Notes: a model not told the origin generated them from the letters alone. 64,000 bases of DNA from Micromonospora sp. PLK6-60 (GCF_019890675.1 NZ_JAIOAA010000005.1:62001-126000); one strand, 5' to 3'; shown: positions 52,607-61,747, counted from the stretch's first letter. Program-made: numbers and translations.

Positions 52607-55363
52607 GTGACGGTGACCCTGCCCGCTTCCTCGGCCAGCCCGGTGTCCTGGCGGATGCCCGAGGTGTTCATGCTGCGCACCGCGGGGCTGCCGATCGAGG
52701 TCGCCGACCGGCTCGCCTTCGACCGGACCGCCGGCTGGGCCCGGCGGGTCCTCGACCGGGAGGACCGGCTCCGCGCCACCGGCCGGGACCTGGCCGACGC
52801 CCTCGGCGCGGCGGTCGCCGGCAACCTCGACGACGACGCGCTGCGGCGCAAGCTGATCCGGCTGCGCCGCGACGTGTTCAACCTGCGCCGGCCCCACCCG
52901 GCCGATCCGGCGGCCTGGCCCGCCGACCGGCTCGGCGCGGACACCCACGCCCGGCTCGCCGAATGGCTGGCCGACTGGGGCGCGTACCGGACCGAGCTGG
53001 CCGAGGGCGCGGCGCTGCTCGACACCGAACTGCGCGAGCGCCGGGGGCTGCTGCGCGAGCTGGCCCTCGACCCGGACCTGCGCGGCGGCATCCTGCTCGC
53101 CTCCCCCTCGCTGGACCAGTACCTGCCGGGCTACCTCACCGCCGGCGCCACGCTCGGCAAGCGGGCCCGCCGGGCGGAGCGTTCCCTGCTCGAGTACGCC
53201 TTCCGCACCGCCTGCAAGACCAGCCCGTTCAGTCGCCTCACCACGGTCAACGTCGGCACCTTCACCGATGACGCCGGCGGCCTGCTCGACGTCGACCCGG
53301 CGCCGGGCGCCCCGAAACACGGCACCGCCCGGCTCAACCTGGCCGCCCTCGGCCGGCTCTCGACGATCGTCCTGGCCGAGGAGTCGCTACGCGCCGACCT
53401 TCCGGTCACCGTCACCAGCGGCTGGCGCATCGAGCACGGCCGGCTGCGCTACCTGCGCCGCCGGCGCACCGCCTCGGAGGACGGCGACGCGGCGATCACC
53501 CTGGAGTCCATCCACGAGTCGCTGTTCGTGCTGCCCACCGGGCGGATGCTGCACGACATCCTGACCGCGCTCGACGGCGGCCGGGTGGCCCGGATGGCCG
53601 ACCTCGTCGCCGAGCTGGCGGTCGACGGCCGGCCCGCCGACGAGGTCGCCCAGTACCTGCACCACCTGCTTCGGGTCGGGCTGCTGGTAGTGCCGACCCT
53701 GCACCTCGACATCCACGCCGACGACCCGGTCGACGGCTACCGGGCCGCGCTGCGGGCCGTCGACCGAGGCTGGGCCGACAAGCTGGCAGCCCGGGTCGCC
53801 GCGGCCAACCGCCTCGCCGCCGGCTACTCCGGGCACGACGTGGCGGGCCGCCGCCACGCCCTCGCCGCCATCCGCGACGAACTCGCCGCCGCCCACGCCG
53901 ACCTGGGCCGCCCCGACATCCCGGTCCCCCGCACCCTGCTCTACGAGGACGCCGCCCTGCGCACCCGGACACCGGTCACCGCCGACCGGGGCCGCTGGGA
54001 ACGGGAGGCGCTGCCCGGCCTGCGGGCGCTGGCGAGGATCATGCCGGTCTTCGACGTCAACCTGCCCCGCCGGTTGGCCATCAAGGGCTTCTTCCGCGCC
54101 CGCTACGGCGCCGGGGGCCGCTGCGAGGACCTACTCACCTTCGCCCACGAGTTCCAGCAGGACTTCTTCGAGCACTACACCGGGCGGCTGATGCGCCGCC
54201 GCGCGTTCGACGCCGACAACACCTACGTCCGGCAGGAGAACTGGTTCCGGCAGCCGGAGATCACCGCCCTGGACGACGCGCGGCTGGAGGTGGCCCGGCG
54301 GATGAACGAGGCGTACGCGGCCCTGCCGCCGGGCGCCGAGGAACTCGTCCTCGACGACGCGTTCATGACCGAGGTGGCAGCGCTGGTGCCGCAGACCCTC
54401 GGGGTGCTCGACCCGCGCTCGTTCTTCCTCCAGATCGCCGAGCGGGACGGGCGCGGCCGGCTGGTGGTCAACCGGGTCTACTCCGGGATGACGCTGCTCT
54501 TCTCCCGGTTCGCGCACCTGTTCGGCGAGGAGCGCCTGGCCGACCGTCTCCGCGCCGAACTGGCCCGGCTCGCGCCGCCCGGCGCGGTGCTGGCCGAGCT
54601 CAAGGGCGGCTACGACGCCACCAACCTCAACCTGCACCCGGCGGTCACCCCGTACGAACTGGTCTGCCCGGGCGAGATCAGCTTCCGCCCGGCGGCCGAG
54701 CAGATCCACATGGACGACCTGCGCGTCGAACACGACCCGGACGCCGACCGGCTGCTACTGCGCTCACGCCGGCTCGACGCCGAGGTGATTCCCGTCTATC
54801 TGGGCTTCCTGCTGCCCATGGCGCTGCCCGAGGTGCAGCAGGTGCTGCTCACCTTCGCGTACCTGGGGATGGCCCAACCGGACCTGTGGGCCGGCACCAC
54901 GGTTCCGCTGCCGGGCACCGGCATGGTCGGCTACCCCCGGATCAGCCACGGCGACCTGGTGTTGCAACGACGGATGTGGAAGCTGCACCCGGGCTTCCTG
55001 CCGGCCACCCGCACCCCCGACCAGAGCGAGGCCGACTGGTTCCTGGGCTGGCAACGCTGGCGGCGGGAGAACCGGCTGCCCCGGCGGGTCTTCGCCACCC
55101 CCGAGGGCAGTCGGCTCACCCCGGCGGCCGAGGACGCCCCACCGGCCGGCCGGCCGGATCACAAGCCCCTCTACGTCGACTTCGACAGCTTGTTCTCGGT
55201 GCGGTTGCTGGATGCCACCGCCCGAGCCGCGGGCAGCCGGCTGGTGCTCACCGAGATGCTGCCCGACCGCGACGAGCAGGTGCTGCGCGGTCCCGCCGGC
55301 ACGTACGTCACCGAACTGACCGTCGAGCTCAACGGCGTACGAGCCGGAGAGGTGGAGCAGTGA
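52607..55363 (+). CDS. LanB-like glutamyl-tRNA-dependent dehydratase, glutamylation part
   Basis: The 918-aa protein matches the N-terminal Lant_dehydr_N region of class I lantibiotic dehydratases: LASPSLDQYLPG, RTACKTSPFSRLTTVNVGTF and a long helical C-terminal half with MRRRAFDADNTYVRQENW and YDATNLNLHPAVTPYELVCP. This class adds glutamate from Glu-tRNA to Ser/Thr before elimination. GTG 52607 has GAAGGAG upstream; the in-frame GTG 52562 overlapping the sagB stop is possible. As in thiopeptide clusters, the elimination part is a separate protein (next gene). Confidence 0.88.
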   Translation: MTVTLPASSASPVSWRMPEVFMLRTAGLPIEVADRLAFDRTAGWARRVLDREDRLRATGRDLADALGAAVAGNLDDDALRRKLIRLRRDVFNLRRPHPADPAAWPADRLGADTHARLAEWLADWGAYRTELAEGAALLDTELRERRGLLRELALDPDLRGGILLASPSLDQYLPGYLTAGATLGKRARRAERSLLEYAFRTACKTSPFSRLTTVNVGTFTDDAGGLLDVDPAPGAPKHGTARLNLAALGRLSTIVLAEESLRADLPVTVTSGWRIEHGRLRYLRRRRTASEDGDAAITLESIHESLFVLPTGRMLHDILTALDGGRVARMADLVAELAVDGRPADEVAQYLHHLLRVGLLVVPTLHLDIHADDPVDGYRAALRAVDRGWADKLAARVAAANRLAAGYSGHDVAGRRHALAAIRDELAAAHADLGRPDIPVPRTLLYEDAALRTRTPVTADRGRWEREALPGLRALARIMPVFDVNLPRRLAIKGFFRARYGAGGRCEDLLTFAHEFQQDFFEHYTGRLMRRRAFDADNTYVRQENWFRQPEITALDDARLEVARRMNEAYAALPPGAEELVLDDAFMTEVAALVPQTLGVLDPRSFFLQIAERDGRGRLVVNRVYSGMTLLFSRFAHLFGEERLADRLRAELARLAPPGAVLAELKGGYDATNLNLHPAVTPYELVCPGEISFRPAAEQIHMDDLRVEHDPDADRLLLRSRRLDAEVIPVYLGFLLPMALPEVQQVLLTFAYLGMAQPDLWAGTTVPLPGTGMVGYPRISHGDLVLQRRMWKLHPGFLPATRTPDQSEADWFLGWQRWRRENRLPRRVFATPEGSRLTPAAEDAPPAGRPDHKPLYVDFDSLFSVRLLDATARAAGSRLVLTEMLPDRDEQVLRGPAGTYVTELTVELNGVRAGEVEQ

Positions 55364-56442
55364 CCGGCTACCCGTCCCCGACCGACCACGGCTGGCTCAG
55401 CGTGCACGTCTTCTACGCCAGCAACGCCAACCCGATGCTGGTCGAGGGGGTCCGGCCGCTGGTCGACGAGTTACGCGCCGACGGCCTGATCAGCCGGTAC
55501 TTCTTCATCAAGTACTGGATGGAGGGCCCGCACGTACGGCTGCGGGTGCTGCCCGCCCCGGGCGTCGACCCGGCACTGGTCCGGGCCCGGGTGGACGCGG
55601 CGATCAGCGCTTTCCTGGGCCGCCGGCCGGCCCTGTACGAGGTGGACGCCGACGGCCTCGGCGACCTGTACAAGCAGATGTTCCTCGCCGAGTACGGGCA
55701 GGAGCGGTGGACCGCCGAGTACGGCGCCGACGGCACGATGCCGATGCGCGCCAACAACAGCGCCCACCACATCCCCTACGAGCGGGAGTACGGCCGCTAC
55801 GGCGGCCCGGCCGGCATCGACCTGGCGGAGTGGCACTTCGAGCACTCCAGCGACGTGGTGCTGGATTTGCTCGCCACCACCAACGTGCACGTCCGGCCAG
55901 TGCTGCTGGGCCTGTCCACCCAGCTCACCACGATGATGTGCGCGGCGTTCCTGGCCGACGACCGGCAGATCGCCGGCTTCCTCGACGAGTACCGCAGGTT
56001 CTGGGAGGTTTCCTACCAGGAGCCCAGCGACGACTACCACGACAGCTTCGCCCGCAGCTACCAGAAGATGGACGCCGCCCTGCGGGAGCGCCTCGCCGGC
56101 ATCCGCACCGCCGCCCGGGACCAGGGCGTCCGGGTGACCGGGGTGGAGGGCCGCTGGCTGGCCCACTGCCGGGAACTGCGCGACCGGGTGGTGGCCGCCG
56201 CCGACCGGGGCGAGCTGGTCTTCCAGCGTGGCGGCGGGGAGCCGACTGTGGTCGACGACCGCGACGCCGCGATGGCCATCCTGCTCAGCTCCTACGTGCA
56301 CATGACCAACAACCGGCTCGGGGTGAGCATCCTCGACGAGATCTACCTGACGTACCTGATCCGCAGCGCGCTCTTGGAAGACGTGACACCCGCTGACCCG
56401 GCGGCGCCCGGCGACCAGCTCGCCCCGGCCGGCTCGCGATGA
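55360..56442 (+). CDS. Small SpaB_C-type protein (elimination or cyclisation)
   Basis: This 360-aa protein has GWLSVHVFYASNANPMLVEG and ISRYFFIKYWMEGPHVRLRV, the hallmark of the thiopeptide-type/SpaB_C family. Members either remove glutamate to form dehydroamino acids (TbtC/GodG type) or form the pyridine ring of thiopeptides (TbtD type). Only one is present here. Because glutamylation needs a matching elimination step, elimination is the likelier role. It starts at a GTGA overlap with the preceding gene. Confidence 0.85.
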   Translation: MTGYPSPTDHGWLSVHVFYASNANPMLVEGVRPLVDELRADGLISRYFFIKYWMEGPHVRLRVLPAPGVDPALVRARVDAAISAFLGRRPALYEVDADGLGDLYKQMFLAEYGQERWTAEYGADGTMPMRANNSAHHIPYEREYGRYGGPAGIDLAEWHFEHSSDVVLDLLATTNVHVRPVLLGLSTQLTTMMCAAFLADDRQIAGFLDEYRRFWEVSYQEPSDDYHDSFARSYQKMDAALRERLAGIRTAARDQGVRVTGVEGRWLAHCRELRDRVVAAADRGELVFQRGGGEPTVVDDRDAAMAILLSSYVHMTNNRLGVSILDEIYLTYLIRSALLEDVTPADPAAPGDQLAPAGSR

Positions 56443-57698
56443 CCACCACCGAGGAGACCTGGACGCGGCCCCGGCTGCGCCCCGGGGTGCTGCTCGGCCC
56501 CGGGCAGTGGCGCGGCGAGAAGCTCGTCCACCACGTGAAGGACCCGCAGACCGGCTGGTACTACCGGATCGGCCCGCGGGAGCACTTCCTGCTGACCCGG
56601 ATGGACGGCACCCGTACGCTCGACGAGCTGGCGGCCGAGTACGCCGAGGTGTTCGGGCGCCGGCTCGGGCCGGAGAGCTGGCAGCAACTCTTCGCGATGC
56701 TGCGCCGCCGGCAGTTGCTCGACGGCGCGACCGACCCGGCGGAGCTGGCCCGGCTCACCGCCACCGCCGCCGAGAACGCGGCCCGGCACAAGCGCGGGCC
56801 GCTGTCCGCGCGGCTGCCGCTGCTGGACCCGGAACGGCTGTTCAGCCGGCTGCTGCCCGCGCTGCGGCCGGTGTTCACCTGGTGGTTCGTGCTGCCCGCG
56901 CTGGCGGCGGTGCTCGCCCTGGCCGGGTACGTGGCACTGCACCTGCCGGAACTGATCGGCGTGGTCGGCGGTGGTCACCGGCCGCTGGTCGCGGTGCTCG
57001 CCGCCGTGGTGATCACCTGGGCCGTCGTTTTCCTGCACGAGTGCGCACACGGGCTGACCTGCCGGCACTTCGGCGGCCGGGTCACCGAGATCGGGGTGAT
57101 GTGGCGGTTCCCGATGCTCGCGCCGTACTGCAAGGTGGACGACGTGGTGCTCTTCTCCCCGCGCCGCCGGGTGGCGACCGCCTTCGCCGGGGTCTTCGTG
57201 AGCATGCTGGCGCTGCTGCCGTTCGCCGCGACCTGGATCTGGGGCCCACCGGCTGGCGTGCTGCACGACCTGTCCGGCACGATCCTGCTCTTCGGCACCG
57301 TCACCGCCGCCGTCAACCTGGTGCCGTTCCTGCGCCTCGACGGCTACTACATGCTCAGCCACGCGCTGAACCTGGTCGACCTGCGCGCCGACTCGTACCA
57401 GTTCTACGGGCGGCTGCTGCGGGGCGGGTGGCGGGCGGTCACCGGCTACCGCACCCGCGACCGGGTGGTGTACGCGAGCTACGGGCTGGCGTCACTGCTG
57501 TTCGGGCTGACCCTGCTGGTGCTCCTGGTGCGCTTCTGGTACGTCTCGCTGGCCACCTGGGTCGGTCCGTTCTGGGCGGTCGCCATCCTTGTCGCGGAGG
57601 CGGTGCTGGTGGTCGCCGCCCTCGGCTGGCTGCACCGCCGGCGTACCCGGGCCAGCGCCCACGCGACCGGCTCGGCGGGCGTCGCCGCGGCCGGCTGA
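56439..57698 (+). CDS. Membrane zinc metalloprotease (M50-like) with RRE-like N-terminus
   Basis: The 419-aa protein starts with about 120 soluble residues resembling a PqqD-like/RRE fold (GWYYRIGPREHFLLTRMDGT and LDELAAEYAEVFGRRL). About seven membrane helices follow, with HECAH at residues 200-204 (HExxH zinc motif) and a later RLDGYYMLSHALN that may supply the third ligand. It resembles YydH/M50 peptidases. Sited last in the operon at an ATGA overlap, it is the best candidate for leader removal at the membrane; cleavage of other substrates cannot be excluded. Confidence 0.82.
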   Translation: MTTTEETWTRPRLRPGVLLGPGQWRGEKLVHHVKDPQTGWYYRIGPREHFLLTRMDGTRTLDELAAEYAEVFGRRLGPESWQQLFAMLRRRQLLDGATDPAELARLTATAAENAARHKRGPLSARLPLLDPERLFSRLLPALRPVFTWWFVLPALAAVLALAGYVALHLPELIGVVGGGHRPLVAVLAAVVITWAVVFLHECAHGLTCRHFGGRVTEIGVMWRFPMLAPYCKVDDVVLFSPRRRVATAFAGVFVSMLALLPFAATWIWGPPAGVLHDLSGTILLFGTVTAAVNLVPFLRLDGYYMLSHALNLVDLRADSYQFYGRLLRGGWRAVTGYRTRDRVVYASYGLASLLFGLTLLVLLVRFWYVSLATWVGPFWAVAILVAEAVLVVAALGWLHRRRTRASAHATGSAGVAAAG

Positions 57699-57706
57699 GC
57701 CGGCGG

Positions 57707-58449
57707 TCAGCCGGAGGCGCACGGCGACCCGTTGACCGAGCATTCCGTCGGCTGGTCGCCCGGGCCGGTACGGTAGAAGCGCACGGTCACCGTGCTGCTC
57801 CGTCCGGCGCGCAGCTCGCCGAAGCCGCCCACCACGAAGTAGCCGTTGCGGGCCCCCACCCAGGCCCCGGTCGTGAGCATCCGGGCACGCGTCACGGTGC
57901 CGTCGAACACCAGCTTGACCCGCCACCGCTGAGCCTGATCGGTGCCGTTCTCCACCCGCAGCCGGGCGTCGAACGAGTCGCGGTCGCTGCGCACCACCTG
58001 GTAGTCCGCGGTCAGCCGGTCGACGCCCGCGTCCAGCAGCACCGGCGCCTGCGCCGACGCCGCCGGTCCCGGGCTCGACGGCACCGGGACCGGGGACGGT
58101 GTCGACGCCGGCGGGGAGGGGCTCGGCTTCGCTGCCAGGGCCGACCCCGACGGCGAGCTGCTCGCCCTCGGCGACCCGGTGGGCGCCCCCTCGCCGCCGT
58201 CGCAGTCTCGGTGCCGTTGCTCGCGCTGGCACTCGGCGAGGCGGAGGTGACCGCCGGCGGTGCCGGCAGGTCCAGGGGCGGGGCGGGCAGCGGCGCGGCC
58301 CGCTGCTCCGGCGCACGGAACGACAGCATCGCGATCACCAGCAGCGCCGCGAGCAGGCCGGCGCCCGACAACACCACCAGCCACGGCACGGACGTCAACA
58401 CGGCCGGGGCGGATCGCGCCTCCGGCCGGGCGGCGGTCCGGTCGTTCAT
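57707..58449 (-). pseudogene. Frameshifted membrane-anchored CBM2-like protein
   Basis: ATG 58449 opens with MNDRTAARPEARSAPAVLTS and a membrane helix, nearly the same as the intact paralog at 60079. The frame then changes near 58184-58195, at a run of five C on the plus strand within a Ser/Pro/Ala linker. The continuation to 57707 is a CBM2-like domain with RDSFDARLRVENGTDQAQRW and the disulphide pair ECSVNGSPCASG. The break could be real, a homopolymer error or programmed slippage. Confidence 0.7.
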
Positions 58450-58600
58450 GGGTCCCCCCTCGTCGGAGCCGAGCGTCAGCCTAGCCAGCGGGGACCGCGG
58501 GGCCCAGCCGCCGCAGCAGGAACGGACCGTCCGGCGGGTACGGTGCCGGAACGGACCGCCCGGGGTGGGCCGGTGAGGCTGCACACCTCTAGTGCGAGCG

Positions 58601-59329
58601 TCAGCGGGTCGGCGGCTCGGCGCAGGGAGTGTCGTTCGTGGTGCACCGGCTCGGGCGGGTGTCGGTGCCGCCGCGCTCGAAGTGGAACCGCAACGGCACC
58701 GACGCCCCCGGTGCCAGGTCCACTCCGCTGGTGAACGTCCAGGTGTCGCCGGACCGGCTCACCCCGCCCTGCGGCGCGCCCTCGATCCAGGCGGTGACCA
58801 GGCGCGCGTACGGGAAGGTCAGCCGCACCGTCCAGCCCTGCGGGTCCCCGGAGGCGTTGCTGACCAGCACCTCACCGATGAAGCCGCCGTCGAACCGGTC
58901 GAGGACCCGGTAGCTACCGGTGACGGTCGGCGGCGGTGACGGCGGCGGCGGGGCCGGTGCCGGCGGCGCCGACGAGGGTACGGGCGGCGGGACGGTGACG
59001 GCGCCGGCGTTACCCCCGGTCGGTGCGGCCGGGGCGGCGGTGGTCGGCCTCGGTAGCACGGTCGACCGCGGCGAGAGCCCGGGCCGCACCGGCGGGGGCG
59101 GCCCGGCCGTGTCGCCGGCCGTCGACGACGGGGGCAGCTCGGGCAGGGACATCGTCGCGTCCGGCACCGGCGCCGGCAGCGCGTCGCGAGCCGGCGTCCT
59201 CGCCCGGTACGCGCCGAGCGCGACGACGAGCAACACCACCATGACCACTACGCCGAGGGTCACCAGGACCCACGGCGAGGAGGTGACCACCCTGGCGGTG
59301 CCGGACCGCAGGCGACGCATCCCGGACAT
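58601..59329 (-). CDS. Membrane-anchored CBM2-like protein
   Basis: The 242-aa protein has an N-terminal anchor helix (VLVTLGVVVMVVLLVVALGAY), a Pro/Ala/Ser-rich linker of about 90 residues and a C-terminal CBM2-like domain beginning GSYRVLDRFDGGFIGEVLVS, with a Cys pair near the end (RCTTNDTPC). CBM2 domains bind cellulose or chitin; here the domain would be displayed outside the membrane without any catalytic partner. It is the middle member of three tandem related genes. Confidence 0.75.
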   Translation of the reverse strand: MSGMRRLRSGTARVVTSSPWVLVTLGVVVMVVLLVVALGAYRARTPARDALPAPVPDATMSLPELPPSSTAGDTAGPPPPVRPGLSPRSTVLPRPTTAAPAAPTGGNAGAVTVPPPVPSSAPPAPAPPPPSPPPTVTGSYRVLDRFDGGFIGEVLVSNASGDPQGWTVRLTFPYARLVTAWIEGAPQGGVSRSGDTWTFTSGVDLAPGASVPLRFHFERGGTDTRPSRCTTNDTPCAEPPTR

Positions 59330-59377
59330 TGTCCTCCCTCAGTGGCCCCGCGTGCCGGCGGGCGAGCCGGACGCCCG

Positions 59378-60079
59378 TCAGCCGATCGTGCAGGCGGCAC
59401 CGTTCACCGTGCACCGGCCGGGCTGGTCCCCCGCGCCGTTGCGCAGGAAGCGGACGGTCACCGTGGTGCTCTGCCCGGCGGCGAGGGCGCTGGCGCCCCG
59501 CAGCACGTACCCGCCGCCGACGGTCACCGAGATGCCCGGCGACAGCACGGTGGCGGTCTTGACGTTGCCGGCGAAGGCCAGCTCCACCTGCCATTCCTGG
59601 GCCTGGCCGGAGCCGTTGTCCAGGCGCAGCTGGGCGTCGAACGAGTCGCGGTCGGTGGCGACGACCTGGTAGCGGGCGCTCAGCGTCCCCGACGAGCCGG
59701 CGGCGTCGAGCACCACCGGCGCCTCGGCCGACGCCGACGGCCGGGCGGCTGACGGCGACGCGCTGGCCGAACTCGACGCGGCCGACGGGGACGGGGACGG
59801 GCTGGCCGGCGGCGAGGAGGTCACCACCGTCGTCGCCACCTCCTCGCGCCCGGCGGGGCTGGGCGAGGCCGACGCGGCCGGTGGCAGGGTCGGCAGGTAC
59901 AGCGGCGGGGCGGGCGGCGGCGCGGCCGCCCGGTGCTCCGGCCCCCGGAACGACAGCATCGCCACCACCAGCAGCGTCGCGAGCAGGCCGACGCCCACCA
60001 GCACCACCAGCCACGGCACGGACGTCAACACGGCCGGCGCGGATCGCGCCCCCGGCCGTGCGGCGGTCCGGTCGTTCAT
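59378..60079 (-). CDS. Membrane-anchored CBM2-like protein
   Basis: The 233-aa protein starts MNDRTAARPGARSAPAVLTS with a membrane helix, then a Ser/Ala/Pro linker and a CBM2-like domain (RDSFDAQLRLDNGSGQAQEW, closing CTVNGAACTIG). It is the intact close paralog of the broken gene at 57707-58449. ATG 60079 follows a GAGGGGGG stretch; a longer frame to 60241 is rejected. It may bind a polysaccharide at the cell surface. Confidence 0.77.
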   Translation of the reverse strand: MNDRTAARPGARSAPAVLTSVPWLVVLVGVGLLATLLVVAMLSFRGPEHRAAAPPPAPPLYLPTLPPAASASPSPAGREEVATTVVTSSPPASPSPSPSAASSSASASPSAARPSASAEAPVVLDAAGSSGTLSARYQVVATDRDSFDAQLRLDNGSGQAQEWQVELAFAGNVKTATVLSPGISVTVGGGYVLRGASALAAGQSTTVTVRFLRNGAGDQPGRCTVNGAACTIG

Positions 60080-60224
60080 GAGGTCCCCCCTCGTCGGAGC
60101 CGACGCGCCAGCGTAGCCAGCGAAAACGGCGGGGCCCAGCCGCCCCACCAGGAACGGACCGTCCGGAGGGGACGGCACCGAAAAGGGCTGGTCGGGGTGC
60201 GCCGGTTCGGCTGCCGGCCACCGG

Positions 60225-60629
60225 TCAACCCGGCCGGTCACCGAACACCCGGCCCCACAGCAGGAGCGTCGCGCCGACAGCGTACAGCGAGATCGCGAGG
60301 AGGGCGCCGAGCCCGAGGGAGGCGGCCCGGTTGCCGCCGGAGCGGGTCAGCAGGACCACCGAAACGGCCGCGACCAGGCCGGACCCCAGCAGGATGAGCC
60401 CGCCCCGCAGCCGTGGGTGGGGCGCGCCGGGCACCGGCGGCGCGACGCCGGCCGCCGGGTCCGAGACGCGACGCATCCGGCGTACGGCCAGTGCGCCGGT
60501 GACCGCACCGGCCAGGCCGAGCACCGCGGTCGGCCAGGAACGGGCGAGCGCGGCCACCACCGCCGCGGCGACGCAGGCGGCGGTCAGCATCAGCCGGCGC
60601 CAGAGCGGCCCGTCGTCCCGCCCGGACAC
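60225..60629 (-). CDS. Small multi-pass membrane protein
   Basis: The 134-aa product has about four hydrophobic helices: LMLTAACVAAAVVAAL, AVLGLAGAVTGALAV, LILLGSGLVAAVSVVLL and LGALLAISLYAVGATLLL. No family is recognised. It lies 13 nt after the NTF2-like gene on the same strand and is probably co-transcribed with it. Confidence 0.55.
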   Translation of the reverse strand: MSGRDDGPLWRRLMLTAACVAAAVVAALARSWPTAVLGLAGAVTGALAVRRMRRVSDPAAGVAPPVPGAPHPRLRGGLILLGSGLVAAVSVVLLTRSGGNRAASLGLGALLAISLYAVGATLLLWGRVFGDRPG

Positions 60630-60642
60630 CGGCCGGGGCCCG

Positions 60643-61029
60643 TCAGGCCCGCACGACGGTGCAGATGAGCGGGCCCTCCGCGGTGCCGCGCAGCAGGTAC
60701 CGGTAGCGCTCCCCCGGCACCGCCCGGCCCTGGCTGTCCAGGAACTCCCACTCCACGGCCACCATGGTCAGTGCCCCGGACATCGGCTGGACATCCTCGA
60801 TCAGGGCGTGCGCGGCGACCAGCTCACGCTCCTGGTAGTCGGGCGCGGCGCCCACGAAGGACAGTGCCACCGCCGCCGGTGAGGCGAACGAGAAGCTGTA
60901 GGAGTCGGCGACCACCAGCCCCGGCAGCGCGTAGCAGCCGGCCACGGCGGCGACGTCCCCGGTGGTCAGGGCCACGCCGTACCGGTCGAAGAACTCGGTC
61001 AACGTGTCGAGATCGGTGGAAGCCTTCAC
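60643..61029 (-). CDS. NTF2-like (SnoaL-type) protein
   Basis: A 128-aa protein beginning LTEFFDRYGVALTTGDVAAV and running through AVEWEFLDSQGRAVP to YRYLLRGTAEGPLICTV, the pattern of NTF2-like alpha+beta barrel proteins. Such proteins are small-molecule isomerases, cyclases or binding proteins. No catalytic residues are identified. It is encoded between the papain-like and membrane protein genes. Confidence 0.65.
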   Translation of the reverse strand: MKASTDLDTLTEFFDRYGVALTTGDVAAVAGCYALPGLVVADSYSFSFASPAAVALSFVGAAPDYQERELVAAHALIEDVQPMSGALTMVAVEWEFLDSQGRAVPGERYRYLLRGTAEGPLICTVVRA

Positions 61030-61066
61030 GGCGCAGACAATTGCCGCGACTACCGGCCGGCAAACC

Positions 61067-61726
61067 TCAGCGGGGCGGAATCCGCACCTGGATCTCGGCG
61101 CCGAGCTGGGCGTTCCCGGTGAGACCGAGGTCGTCGCCGCTCCAGAACCGGCCCGGGTCGTACCAGTTGGGCCGGCGGCCGGCGGGCAGCAACCCCATCG
61201 CCTCGTAGGTCACCGCCACCACCTCGGCGCAGTACGCCGTCTCCAGCGCCCGGTCCGGCACGGCGCCGGCGCGTTGCCGTCCGGGCGGCCGGGGCAGCCG
61301 TACCGCCGGGACCCGGCCGCGCAGCCAGCGCCAGGCGAGCTGGCTGGTGGACGGGAACGGGGTGCCGTCGAGGCGGGCGATGGTCCGCAGCACCGCCTGC
61401 TCCATCTCCGCGCCGGCCGGCGGCTCCAACTGGCGCAGCCAGGCCCGTTGGCCGTAGCGGTTGGCCCAGACGCCTACCGCGTCCCGCAGGTCGTGCAGCT
61501 GCACGCCGCGCTGGTGGGTGCCCGACCACAGGTCCGGCAGCGACCGGCCCAGCTCCGCGTGCCACATCAGCGGTGGCATGTCGTCCAGCACGACCGCCAT
61601 CCCGACGTGGTTGACCGGGCTGTTGGTGGTGAACTGGATGGCCCGGTCGGGGGCACTGCGCCCACGGAACACCCACACGTCCCCGGTCCGGGTCAGCTCG
61701 ACCGCCTCGTCCAGGCTGATGCTCAT
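61067..61726 (-). CDS. Circularly permuted papain-like (YiiX-type) protein
   Basis: A His-containing motif (SPVNHVGMAVVLDD) precedes the Cys motif ETAYCAEVVAVTYEAMGLL. This His-before-Cys order is typical of the permuted NlpC/P60 superfamily, which contains amidases and peptidases. At 219 aa with no signal peptide it is probably cytosolic. The substrate is unknown. It is divergent from the small gene at 61748, with only about 20 nt between the start codons. Confidence 0.7.
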   Translation of the reverse strand: MSISLDEAVELTRTGDVWVFRGRSAPDRAIQFTTNSPVNHVGMAVVLDDMPPLMWHAELGRSLPDLWSGTHQRGVQLHDLRDAVGVWANRYGQRAWLRQLEPPAGAEMEQAVLRTIARLDGTPFPSTSQLAWRWLRGRVPAVRLPRPPGRQRAGAVPDRALETAYCAEVVAVTYEAMGLLPAGRRPNWYDPGRFWSGDDLGLTGNAQLGAEIQVRIPPR

Positions 61727-61747
61727 TCCGTCGCCTCACGCACGCTC

